Shown one piece after another: positions 34,701-44,680 of a stretch of DNA of 64,000 nucleotides. Position numbers and translations under genes: made by a program. Each line of letters starts with the position of its first letter. The first letter of the stretch is position 1. The notes below the pieces were generated by a model. That model had not been told where the DNA came from. It worked only from the letters and a program-made list of their open reading frames with translations, and searched no databases. This DNA comes from Pelargonium x hortorum (taxonomy: Eukaryota; Streptophyta; Magnoliopsida; Geraniales; Geraniaceae): contig JAYMTJ010000043.1 in NCBI GenBank assembly GCA_036897525.1, positions 1-64,000 on the forward strand, read 5' to 3'.

Positions 34701-35639
34701 TCAATGAAATGGAGATGGGTATTGGAGAATTCCGTAATGCGGTATTTACGAAGTTATATTACTGTATCCAGAGTTTTTGTGGCACGAGTCTCTTAAGTTT
34801 AGCGGATGTCTATAATACTCTTTCTAAAAAGGTTGCCCTATGTCGAATAAAGTCCTAAGCTTGACCCCTGCTTGAATTCGAGCTAAGGAATTTTCTATCA
34901 ATTTTTGTGCCCTTATCCCAAGGAACCGTTTCACCAAAAAGTTCTTGATCTGCCCCGAAGCCAACAAAACAAAATAGCCTATCAAATTGGGTTTTTCACA
35001 AATAAAGTCCAGTAACTAGAGGACTCTTAACCGATTTGATCCCCCTTTTTTGTAACAAATTCAAACTCTACTCTTAGAAGCAATTTCTAATTTATTTAAT
35101 AGGGACCCGCCTAAAGGCTAAAGGAGAAACTTAAAAACTCTTTTTTTTATCCACGGATCCATTAACTAAAAAAGGAGATAATTGTTTAAAGGTGAGTCTC
35201 TAGACCCCCTTTATCTGATACTAATGCTTAAAGCTAGGCAGTTTGTCAAAAAAACCCGGGTCATTTATTCCTAGGAGCAAAGCATAGTAATATAACCTTG
35301 AAGATCCTAAATTTTTTATTAAAAATAAAAAGGAAATTGTCCTTGTTATGTGCTATGAATCACGCTCAAAAGCAACTAGTAGGCTATATACCTAGTGCCG
35401 GATCTATGTTAATTTTACACGAATAAAAGTAGTTTATGTTTCCTTAGTTTTTTAATAGGTTATAAGCCCAAATCTCAGTATTATATTGTTCGATAGTAGC
35501 TAAAACATTATCTTATGTAATAAAGTAATAGCAAGAGTAGAAGATACTACGGTGTATAAAAAGGACTCAGACCTGCAACAGTACTAGAGAAATTTGACTT
35601 CTCAAGAGTATTCGTAAGCAAGAGAGGCTTTAGGCTCTA
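28701..35639. other. Texture-2 non-coding block
   Basis: Nearly 7 kb with no supported gene, RNA or substantial repeat. The longest frame is 96 codons (31572-31862, minus), without a recognisable domain. It holds the second TCCCGGAGTCTT word (28989-29000). It is the longest uneventful stretch in the window. Confidence 0.6.
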
Positions 35640-36480
35640 AATCCGAAAAAGGAAATCCATTGGTTAGTTTTACACTTCTAACACTAGTAATTCCTTTACC
35701 CTGTAGCAAGTGACCGACCTATAAGACCCCAACTGTCTTATAACTAAACAGGGCTCTAGCTTCACTGCCTTTAGTACTTTCTATTCTGGAGCTACCTTAC
35801 CTAAAAACTAGAAACAAGAAGCTCTACCTTTAACGAACTTACTTTTTTTGTTTTAGAAGCAAGAAGAACCTCTCTTTTACTATATTAGAATGAAGACTTT
35901 CTTGATTTGCCCGGGCCCCATTGTAAGCATACAAACTCATGACTACCCAGCTTCTTCTCAACTTTTAGCTTTTACTTCATTTACTACAAGTTCTTTTCTA
36001 ATTTCACTTACCCACCTTACTTTGCTCTACTTGTATACTTGGATTATCCTTACTCTTGAGAATAGCTTTGTTAGTCTTCATAATTTCTAGAGCCTTTGTC
36101 TTATGAGGCCCTCTACTCTAGTCTAGTTATTGCACTCCTTGTTATTATACTTACATATTCAGCTATACTAGAGTTAATAAAAGAGATGCTAGTAAAATTT
36201 GATATTGAGTCTCTGCCTTTTGTGTAACTGAAAGTGGTAAGTGATTCATCTTTGTTCTTAGCTTTATAAAGGCAAGAGCTTGTCTCTTGTTGTTAAGCAG
36301 GAGTAAGCTAATTCTTTGTTGTAAATAAATTGACCTTGTTCAGAACCTCACTCTTAATTAGACCTAACCTCTGGCTTATCTAAATAGAGTCTTAATTCAG
36401 TATATAACACAGGAAACATGTATATATAATATACCCCTTACTAAGAAACACAAGCTACCCCACCCAAGCAAGTCCGACTT
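35640..36480. other. Texture-1 island
   Basis: Vocabulary shifts to texture 1 (CTAACACTAG, GGGCTCTAGC, CCTTTACCCTG). A 66-codon frame at 35890-36090 is Ser/Thr/Leu-rich and unrecognised. No gene is supported. Confidence 0.4.
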
Positions 36481-37514
36481 TGTAGCCTTCAGGTCAGAGC
36501 ACCGCGAGAAGGAATGTACAAGGATATGGTTCAAGACCCATAGGGAAGCGGAGTACTTCCATACCAAGGTTCTCGTCTGGAGTAGATAGGGGCCCCTTTT
36601 TTCATGACAAAAACGCCTCTAGATTCTTAAGTTAGGTTTCATTAGTATAAATTATTATTAAACCAAACATCGTTACTTTTTTTGATAACTTAATAGTAAG
36701 TTCCGGATTATATAGCTCTGCTTTTTTATTTTGGATAACCCAGAATAGATAGCTTCAAACCGAAACGAAAGTGTTCTTTCCATTTTCTATAAAATTTAGC
36801 CTCAAATTCTCGACATGTCCTAATTTATTAACAAAGAATTTTCATTTATCTAGTCCATAAAAAAGGAAATTAGTCTACCCTTTTTGACCTAGAGTATTAT
36901 GACTGACCATAGAAGGTAAGACCCAATCCCTTTAAACCGGTATGCAAAACTTTATTACTAGGAAGCACCGGATCGGTTATGTCAACAGCAGTATCAGCCG
37001 CCTTTGGTCTCTGCATTAGGTGGGATCCCACAGATCCGAAAAAGGTACGTAAGAAATCCCCTAATTCTAATAAATAGAAATCAGTTTTTAATAAGAGGGA
37101 CACTTTTTGTAATGGTTATATTAAAAAAGGTTCCGTACGCTGCTATTAGTAGAGGATGCTAGATCTAGCTCCACTTGTATTTCTTACAATTAAATTCGTT
37201 CACTCAAATAAAAGAAGCTGAGTTTTCCCTATTTATTACACTTTGAAATCCTATTGAAGGGGTTTTGCGGTTTAATAATTTTTTGTATTCAAACAATTAC
37301 GCGATAACTTTTACTAAACTAAGATATCCTTCAGGCAAAATGTAAGAATTCAACAAGAAGTTTTACTAGGTTCGAAGCCCTTGTTATATACTACCGAAAT
37401 CGCTTTCTTCTTTATACGAATTGCTCAAATATCCCTATATAAAAAATACTAAGTAAGATAAAGAGATATTTATTAATTAGACTTTACGTAACCAACAAAA
37501 CTTTAAAAAGCATA
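36481..37514. other. Texture-2 non-coding stretch
   Basis: No gene is supported. A 68-codon frame at 36897-37103 (minus) has no recognisable domain. I see no repeat. Confidence 0.5.
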
Positions 37515-37588
37515 AAGGGCTGGATTTGAACCTACAGGTTTAGAGCTTCACTTCAGATAGCGTCACTAACTTTCTATTTGTACCCCAA
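37515..37588 (-). pseudogene. tRNA-like remnant
   Basis: On the minus strand the T arm GTAGG-TTCAAAT-CCAGC has four of five pairs counting a wobble, and the segment upstream contains GTTAGTGACGCTATCTG. D and anticodon arms cannot be drawn at normal spacing, and an acceptor pairing is only partial. A T-arm match alone can arise by chance; the presence of similar remnants nearby at 38013 and 39923 raises the odds. Confidence 0.35.
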
Positions 37589-38012
37589 ATTCATATATAA
37601 GAGATACCCCTTTACGGAATTTCTGATTCTTTTAGGTAGACACGGTTTATTTATTTGTTTTACTCGAATAGGCCTAGTTTTTTGCCCTTAGGGCATAGTA
37701 AAATTTCACAGGCATTTCTAAAGAGTCAAGCCTCTGACCCAGTTGGGGCTCTTGAGAAAGAAAATATTTGGGGTAAAAAGCATCCTGTTGAAAGGATTTC
37801 CTGTCTATAGAATTCATACAAGAAGCATCAAAATTCTTTTAGAGCCGATACCTATAAAAGCCGACTGCGGGCCTGTAACTGGCATGTCTTCTTTAGATAT
37901 TTTAACTACTATTTAAGCTTTTGAATCTGGTTTAATCCAGATAGGGAAATCCCCTTATAAAATAGAAATTCATCAGAAAGACTCTTACTCTTATTTGCAA
38001 ACAATAAATAAA
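37589..38012. other. Texture-2 non-coding stretch
   Basis: Nothing recognisable apart from TATAAGAGA at 37596, which resembles part of a plant mitochondrial promoter consensus but has no gene downstream. Confidence 0.45.
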
Positions 38013-38034
38013 AAGGTTTTGAACCAAGATCCTT
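38013..38034 (-). pseudogene. T-arm-like fragment
   Basis: Minus strand AAGGATCTTGGTTCAAAACC shares CTTGGTTCAA with the T arms at 23884 and 39923. No other tRNA part is evident. Confidence 0.25.
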
Positions 38035-39922
38035 AAAAATTCCTTTCTGTTGGGTACTTTGAGAGTATTTACGAGAGACCTCGACTTCTCTGTTCCTAAT
38101 CTTTAGAAAATTAAGAATAGATTCTATCTAAGGGGATTTGCTGCTCTATTCATTTTTTTTTCTGGATTATATCTAATCAGAAAAGGGGGACTGCCAACTA
38201 AGCATTTTAGAACTATATAGCAATACAAGACCGGGTTCTATCGGGCTTATCGTTGCGAGCACTCACTTTAATATGAAGTTTCCCGGAGTCTTGCCCTATC
38301 ATGTTTGTGGTTATTCAGGAGCCCCCGAAAAGATTCAGTACCCCAACTCTAACTTTTTGTGTCTTAATTGTACTGAAGCCTTCTAACAAATTTCAAGGTA
38401 GAAAATATCCCTGCAAGTCATCCACAGGAATTCCTAGGTTCAAAAGACCTATCACTTACAAGTTAGTAAGATACTTCGTGCTTTTAGGCGCCGTCTTTGG
38501 CTTAGATTTCTCTAAAAAGTATATAAAAAGCGGAATAATACATATCCCCGAAAGGTTATAGATGCTTTAGTTAATTTCATTGAATTACCCTAGTACCCCT
38601 AGCTATTCGTTTTAGTTTTCTCTTTTCCTGCTTTGTCTACGATTCACAAGATCTTTCAGACGGATTTTACCCAATAAATGTTTAGACTTTTTATGGCAGG
38701 ATTTTTCAAGTCCTTTAGAAAGAAAAAGGAAGGCTTATGCTCTCACTATTAATATTTCTACGTTTATACTAACTAGATCTAGTGAGTCAAGTAAAGTAAC
38801 TTCAATCATTATCAGACGAGTTCCCAATAAAAAAGAGTACTAAATTATTTCAAATCCTGCGAGCCCCTATATCGGGGTTTTGACTTAGGTATAACACTCT
38901 TTTTCTATTCTAGTATGCCTCTATTAATTAAGCAAGCAGGAACACGACTCTACTTAATTGCTGCCCCAGTTCCTTTTTTTTGAATGGGTGTGGTTCTTAG
39001 AGGCTAGGGTTTCTATTTAAATTAACGCAGTTATAGCATCAACTTGGGATTTCATTTAGTATTACTCCTGCAAAAAAAAGTCCTGGGATATTCCATTATA
39101 GAGGGAGTTTTGAACATCAATTTATAAGTCCTAAGACAGCCCCTGTGTTTCGTAAGGACCGCCTTTTAGAGCTGCTTATGTAACCCCGTTCTATCTTGAG
39201 CCTCTTTTTGATAAAACGCTTTTGCCAGAGAATAAGGAAAAACCCAAACCATAAAAATAGTAATTGTATCTTGACTCACTTTTTATAGACTCAGATTCTT
39301 TAATAGACATTTGGTTGACATTTTTGTAGATGAAATCCCAAGAGCCCTTTAGGCTACTCTTTTTATTACTAACCCCGGCCCAAGCCCCTAAATTTTTAGT
39401 GGAAAGAGCTCCCGTTCTAATAGGTATATTAATGAGGAATAGCTTAGAGGTAAAGAGATCCACAAAAAAAAGTACTGAAAAGCATACAACATTTCTTTTG
39501 GTGTAACAAGTAGAACCTTGACGGGGCAATCTAAATATTCTCTTAAAAAGAAACTTCATTCAATAAGAGGGGTTACTTTCTTACTTTTATGTCTATAGTA
39601 AGTTCTATTCCTGGTTAGTCAGATTGGACAAATCCAGTAAAAGCAAAACTCAAGTATTCTCTAAAGAATGCTTTTTCACGTATGCATACTCTATTATTCC
39701 TGTTTCAAAAAAAGTTGCTATATCCTAAAAAGGGAAGCCCTGCCAAGCGAGTTTGTTTTTTAGCTTCTAAAGCAGAACACGGATTTAAAGATCCGGATAT
39801 AGCACCCCTCCCCAGTAAGATAATAAGCAAGAAACTAAAAAATTTTCTTATAAAACAAAAGGAATTAATTAAAAGACAGAAACTCCCTTTTGTTCAATTG
39901 TCATCTCATTCCAGAGTTTTCA
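38035..39922. other. Texture-2 stretch holding the longest open frames
   Basis: Three unrecognised ATG frames lie close together: 38301-38561 (plus, 86 codons), 39191-39559 (minus, 122 codons, the longest in the window) and 39682-39936 (plus, 84 codons, Lys-rich C-terminal half). None has a family motif or convincing start signal. Their lengths are near what chance gives in a window this size. The third copy of the TCCCGGAGTCTT word is at 38281-38292. Confidence 0.45.
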
Positions 39923-40035
39923 AGCAAGTCCTATAGGATTTGAACCAAGAGTATCCTTTTTTTGTAATGAAAGTCAAAAGCCTATCCTAAGCTTTTTAAT
40001 ATAGAATCGAGACTCTCTCTATTAAGTTATTTACA
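39923..40035 (-). pseudogene. tRNA-like remnant with extended middle
   Basis: On the minus strand the T arm CTTGG-TTCAAAT-CCTAT is nearly the same as that of the remnant at 23884 (CTTGG-TTCAAGT-CCTAC), and GGATACTCTTGG matches its GGAATACCCTTGG. A possible D-arm relic (AATAGAGAGAGT) lies about 35 bases further away than in a class I tRNA, so either there is an insertion or the parent had a long variable arm. No acceptor stem is seen. Confidence 0.4.
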
Positions 40036-40640
40036 AGATTTTTTTTAGAGAACCTTACAAAAAAAAGGATAGGACATTATGTGTCTATAGACTACGAAGG
40101 CCTCTTATAAAACGGGATTTTTTTTTCGTATTGCTTGTGTGAGCTAGACCCCCTTTTCTAGTAGATTTTTCTGTGTCTATTAAGCCTAGTAGAATGTAAA
40201 CAAACATCTGTTTATCGAGAATTTTATTACATAAATAGCGGGTTTATCCTTGGGTAGTGTAATACTTCAGAATTACAATAAAAACGATAGAGAAGAAAGA
40301 AGACTCAAGTGTGCAGTGCTAAAAAGAAAGCTGATAGAGCAATCAAAGAAACTACAAAGTACTAATTATACTTAAAAAAGTAACTGAAGGGCCCTTTCCA
40401 ATCAAATAAAACAAGATAATTAGAAAATCTATGGAAATAGCCTGCTATGCCTTGTGCTAAACTTTTAAGTTAATTTAGGTGTTTTCTTATTTTCTTAGTA
40501 GAATCCCAAAGTTAGTTGTAAAATAAAGAGCGATTCTCAATAAAGAAAAACGTTACTTAAAGGGGTTGCCTACTATTAGTTTATTAGTAAGTACCCTATA
40601 TAGATGGAGATTCTTAATTTCTTGAAATTAAGAAATAAGT
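40036..40640. other. Texture-2 stretch up to the texture boundary
   Basis: No gene is supported. The inverted repeat at 40611-40634 marks the right-hand end, after which texture 1 begins. Confidence 0.45.
40611..40634. repeat. 24-bp perfect inverted repeat at a texture boundary
   Basis: TTCTTAATTTC (40611-40621), a two-base centre, then GAAATTAAGAA (40624-40634): all eleven pairs match. It is the longest perfect inverted repeat I noticed. It lies within about 50 bp of the switch from texture 2 to texture 1. Confidence 0.9.
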
Positions 40641-41690
40641 ATTGATCTTTGAAAGCTCTTTCAGGAGGGAATTGATGCTAAATTCCTTAAATGAGTGAGT
40701 TCCAGTTTAGTCCTTTCCAGTGCAGCTGCTTATTAACCAGAGAAAGGTATTGATAACAGATAATTGTAAATGGATTTTTATTCTTGTATTCTGTGCCAAC
40801 AATAAGGTTACACATGATGTGATGGAATTGCAAAATGATAACTGAAAGCGGATTCTCTCCTTTTGCCGGCTACCTCAGTTACTGGTTTCATTAACAAGCA
40901 ATTGTTGACATTGGACTTGACCTTCTTCCTTAGAACTGAGACTGGAATCCGAGACTAAAGACAAGCATGTAATTCGAGGTAATTTATTATCATCTAGCAT
41001 CTTAGATGAGTAAGATTAGAACAGGTGGATTTATAGTTAGGCTAAGACTAGAACTTCACAGAACAAAGAAATTGTATTGACTCCTTTGCTATCCCAGAAA
41101 AAAGAGATTCTGTATTCAGTTTTTCAGTCCTTAGCTTGCCTTCTTTGACAGTCAACCAACACCAGCTCTCACAGTCGATCAAGAAACTGTTCTAATAATC
41201 CTTTCCTAGCTTTGTTCTTTATCATGATAGAAATTACAATACCTGTCTTGTTGGAATGGGTCTTACTGACTTCTTCCTTCTTAGTTAGATTCATTTTCTT
41301 TCTTGGCAGTACCCTCAAAAGCAAAGACAGCTTGCTTTAGCTAACAAGAGTCGAAAGAGCTTGCCTTGGCCTGATTAGTACTAATTCCTTAACGTATTTG
41401 TTCTGGGCTTTCTAAGGTTAAGATGAGCTAGTAATAATGAGTTTATCCAGTAAGTAATTAAGTGAAACTCCTTTCTTGCTTTACAAAACCCAGAACACAA
41501 AATACAATTAATAGAATTCTTTCCTAAAGTAAAATGAAACTGTCCTGTCTGCCCAGCTCTTACACTTATACATTACCATTCCTTAGTAATTAAACCGCTT
41601 TAGTTACAAAAGAGTACTAAAATAAAAAAGCAATTAGATTCACTTGCTTCGCTAGAGGTACTAAACAGGGAATTGACTCTTTATAAGTAA
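40641..41690. other. Texture-1 non-coding stretch
   Basis: No frame of 60 codons or more and no RNA. Vocabulary is that of texture 1; no long repeat identified. Confidence 0.5.
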
Positions 41691-41696
41691 GGAGAT

Positions 41697-41782
41697 CTTG
41701 TGCTATGTTGCTTAGCATTTAAGAGGATACTAACCTTAGAAATACATGAATCTCTATTACTATCCTAACCTAACTTTTGGAG
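41697..41782 (-). repeat. Family A copy 9
   Basis: Plus-strand reading CTTGTGCTATGTTGCTTAGC, ATTTAAGAGGATACTAACC, TTAGAAATACATGAATCTC, TATTACTATCC, ending in TTTTGGAGGG. Closest to copy 8 at 15493. Confidence 0.7.
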
Positions 41783-43034
41783 GGAATACCTTAGACTTTA
41801 ACCGTCAATCTGGTTTCAACAACTGAACAAAGTAGTGGAGTAGAATTACCACAGCAGTACCCGCGTTATTTCACCCTGCCGGAGGCGGTACTTAGACAAA
41901 TAAGGGACCGAATCTAACCTCGACGAAGTGTTGTGTTTATGAAGGAAAACGAACGGACCTTACTTAATAGGAACTTTGGCAAGCAAGGTAACCAGAATCA
42001 GAAAACTCTACATGAAAGGAATCCGACAGAATAGAAAGGTCCAGGGAATTCCTTTCTTAAATTGAATTCTTCTACAGTTACTAAAACTACTTATTATCTT
42101 TATCTTATCAGGAACTTCCTTTTTAAGATAATTAGGAGTCTCTTTCGGAATTTAGAATCAGGGTTCTTCTAATAGCGGCACTACCATTAGCATTAGAATA
42201 GAATCTTTAACTCCTTTCAATAAAGCCAGATTAATTAACACCTGAAAATGTTAAAGGTACTCATCTGTCTGTCATGATTAAGATAAGATTTTGTCTCTCT
42301 CATAAATGAAATGTGAATTCCCTAAACTCAAATAAAACTCATAAGGAAATAGACTCTCAAAAGAATATAGAAAGATGTCTGTTCCTGGCATGCAATACAC
42401 AGAAAAAAACTATCCTTGCTTTCAACTGCTACACTTACCTTAGCCAAGAACACGAAATTGAGAAGGAAAGGATCTGAAGAAGTTCATAAGAAAGAAATCC
42501 TTTTGTTTATGTTATCCAAATTACCTGGAATACAAATTCATAGCTACAATTCTGAAAGGCTATGCCTGCTTACTAACAAGACTTCGGCTCGCTAAGGCAA
42601 CTGCTACAGAAGAACTAAGACAATTCAAAGAGTAAGTTCTTTCCTAAACCGTAAGCTTAGACTCTAACAAGAATACAGTACTACCTTGGCAAAGAGGATT
42701 TTATATCTAGTTAGGTTCGATTTCTCAAGTACAAGTGGTAAAAGGTAATTGACACATTTGGATTAAGAAGTTTTTCCTTGGTAAAAGCAATATAAACTCT
42801 AGCTATACCATTAGAATAAGGAGAAGACATTTAAAGAAATCAGTACAATAAGGAAAATGTCCTACCTGTAAATACAGAAAAGAAGAGAATTTGACTCTTA
42901 TAAAGATAACCCTATTCTCAGCGTCATACTTAGGAATCTACAAACAAAGTAGAAAACCTGGTTTACAACAAACTATGAAGGAACTCCTCGCATAAACTCC
43001 TTTAGAACCGGAAAGTCCCTATATCCCCTCCATG
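41783..43034. other. Texture-1 non-coding stretch
   Basis: No supported gene and no clear repeat over 1.2 kb. Confidence 0.5.
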
Positions 43035-43215
43035 AACACCTGGTTAGCTAGACTGGGTGTTATCCTCCTCTTGCTCTTAGAGCTCTGGCTTCCTTTGCTA
43101 CTATACTCTGGCTCTTCTTGCTCTGGCTCTGGCTTCTCTTCCTCGTGCTGCTACTATTAGGGCTCTGGCTTCCTTTGCTACTATGGCTTTAGGGCTCCTG
43201 CTACAGAGACTGCTT
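43035..43215 (+). repeat. Family B copy 4 with internal 23-bp repeat
   Basis: Dense CTC/CTGG words. GCTCTGGCTTCCTTTGCTAC plus TAT is present twice exactly, at 43082-43104 and 43162-43184, 80 bp apart, so the repeats lie in different reading frames. Translations are Leu/Trp-rich low-complexity strings. This looks like simple-sequence expansion, not a gene. Confidence 0.7.
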
Positions 43216-43318
43216 TGCTATCAAAACAAAGTCCTAAGTCCTAAATCTGATGAAACAAAGAAGGAATAAGATCTTGGTGGTTGTGTTCTCTCAGGTATAG
43301 AAAAAGGCCTTAACCTGC

Positions 43319-43450
43319 TAACCAATCGGTCAAAAGGACTCATCTCATAAGGTTAGTATCCTCCTTAATAATAAGCTACAGAGCACACCCTTAATGAAAG
43401 AAGGAAACTCACTAATATGGATCAGTTAAGACATTATCAGTCTAACTATC
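43319..43450 (+). repeat. Family A copy 10 plus flanking duplication shared with 6530-6660
   Basis: AACCAATCGGTCAAAAGG, CATCTCATAAGGTTAGTATC, CTCCTTAATAATAAGCTACA and GAGCACACC form the element. Beyond it, GAAGGAAACTCACTAA, TATGGATCAGTTAAGAC matches the sequence after copy 5 (GAAGGAAACTCTCTAA, GATGGATCAGTTCAGAC). The two sites therefore share about 130 bp, more than the element alone. Confidence 0.7.
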
Positions 43451-43499
43451 TAATCTTACTTACTTGATAGAATGAATCGATTAAGACACTAGCTGCATT

Positions 43500-43650
43500 A
43501 TCTCCCATTAGAATAGAACCCACCTTCTCTGGCTTCCGGCTATTGACAGGCTCTTCCTTACTCTTTGAGCTCTAGCTACAGGTATTGTACTCCTTCTCTC
43601 TGGGTCTTGCTCCTGGTTTGGCTATGGGATATGAAGCTCCTAAGAATGAA
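43500..43650 (+). repeat. Family B copy 5
   Basis: CTCTGGCTTCC, TTGAGCTCTAGCTACAGG, TATTGTACTCCTTCTCTC and GCTCCTGGTTTGGCTATGGG resemble copy 1 (GCTCTAGCTACAG, GCTATGGTTAGG). Downstream, AAGATATTAGGTACTTTGT matches the flank of copy 3. Confidence 0.6.
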
Positions 43651-43682
43651 AGGACAAGATATTAGGTACTTTGTACACCAAA

Positions 43683-43724
43683 AGAGAATCCTAAACTATC
43701 TATTCTAAACTCCTAGGACTCTCA
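43683..43724 (+). repeat. Family D copy 4 (diverged)
   Basis: AGAGAATCCTAAACTATC, TATTCTAAACTCCTAGGACT, CTC aligns with copy 2 at 8011-8058 with a short deletion in the middle. It follows family B copy 5. Confidence 0.7.
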
Positions 43725-44560
43725 ACAATTTCGTTCAAAGCAAAATTCTGACCTTAGTCTCCCACAAGATAAGTAAGATCTTGCCTAAACTCCTGAACAA
43801 GGTTACACTACACTCTCAAAGAATGCACCGGAAGCTACTCACTTCAAACAAGAAAGTCTAAACTCTGTCTCTTTACCAAACCTAGTTCACCGGTAAGTTC
43901 TCTCTGGCTTAGTTCTCCTCCTTTACTAGACTATCTCGCTTTGCTTCCCTTAGATTTCTGCTTTACCGACTATACCAACAATCAGTCTTTACTAGCTTAG
44001 TTCTCCTCCTTGACCTTCCTTTCAAAGCAATAACTTCCTTCAACAAGTCAAGAACAAAGGAACAGAACACCTTATTTTATTACTTATACTTAGTTGGAAT
44101 GCCTTTATTAAATGAAACCAAAGAAAGAGACCGGTACAATGAACTTCCTAGGAGTACTGTACTAGGGATTACTTCCTTTTGCTACAGAATACTGGGACAG
44201 GGAACCCTTCCGTATTAGATATTCTACATTTCATAAGGGATTTTCTTTCCTCTTGCCCTATGTCTCGTTTGGGAGAAACCCTTGGGGGGAAGACATCCCT
44301 ATTACCGACCGCATACGGAGGAAGGTTGACACATTAGGATAGATATGAGATACTTCCACATTATGACCAACCTCAACAGAAGGAAGACCCAGACTTTCAC
44401 TTGAGTGACCTACCAGACAGGAAAGCCTCTGCTCATTCGGTAGCATCTTTCTAAAATTGACCTTATTCGTCTTGCTCTTCTTGAACTGTTATTACTCTTA
44501 TGCTTATGATCTAGAGTAGCTGTACTTGTCCTGATAGGTTTGACAGGACTTGCTTTAGCT
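43725..44560. other. Texture-1 non-coding stretch
   Basis: No gene is supported. A 62-codon minus-strand frame (44258-44446) is unrecognised. Near 44266-44320, GTTTGGGAGAAACCC then TATTACCGACC faintly recalls family A (GTTTGGGAGGAGTTTGCCC, TTACCGAGTC) and may be an eroded copy. Confidence 0.45.
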
Positions 44561-44680
44561 AAAGGCGCGAAGCCCTCTTTCTATTTGTGGCTTATCAGGA
44601 GGAGAGTGCTTTAGATATTGATTGAGTACATCCTTCTACCCAACTATAGCGTAGCGGAGGGCTGGAATTGTAAGAAGATA
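44561..44680 (-). repeat. Family A copy 11 (head type 1)
   Basis: Plus-strand reading GGCGCGAAGCCCTCTTTC, TTGTGGCTTATCAGGAGG, GAGTACATCCTTCTACCC, AACTATAGCGTAGCGGAGGG, CTGGAATTG. The GCGAAGC-type words at its start recur beside the 48306 copy in altered form (GGCACAAAGCCCTCTTG), suggesting that they belong to the repeat. Confidence 0.65.

Noticed and set aside
39191-39559. Longest open frame (122 codons, minus strand)
   Set aside because: No domain, no membrane or catalytic motif, no start signal and no neighbours. A rough estimate for 64 kb of random DNA at this GC gives a fair chance of one frame this long.
38301-39936. Cluster of frames of 86, 122 and 84 codons
   Set aside because: They are on mixed strands with no shared family and no overlap logic. 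The Lys-rich end of the 39682 frame is a product of A-rich DNA.
43035-43215. Leu/Trp-rich translation that might be a membrane protein
   Set aside because: The internal 23-bp repeats lie in different frames, and the frame is short and low-complexity; this is simple-sequence DNA.
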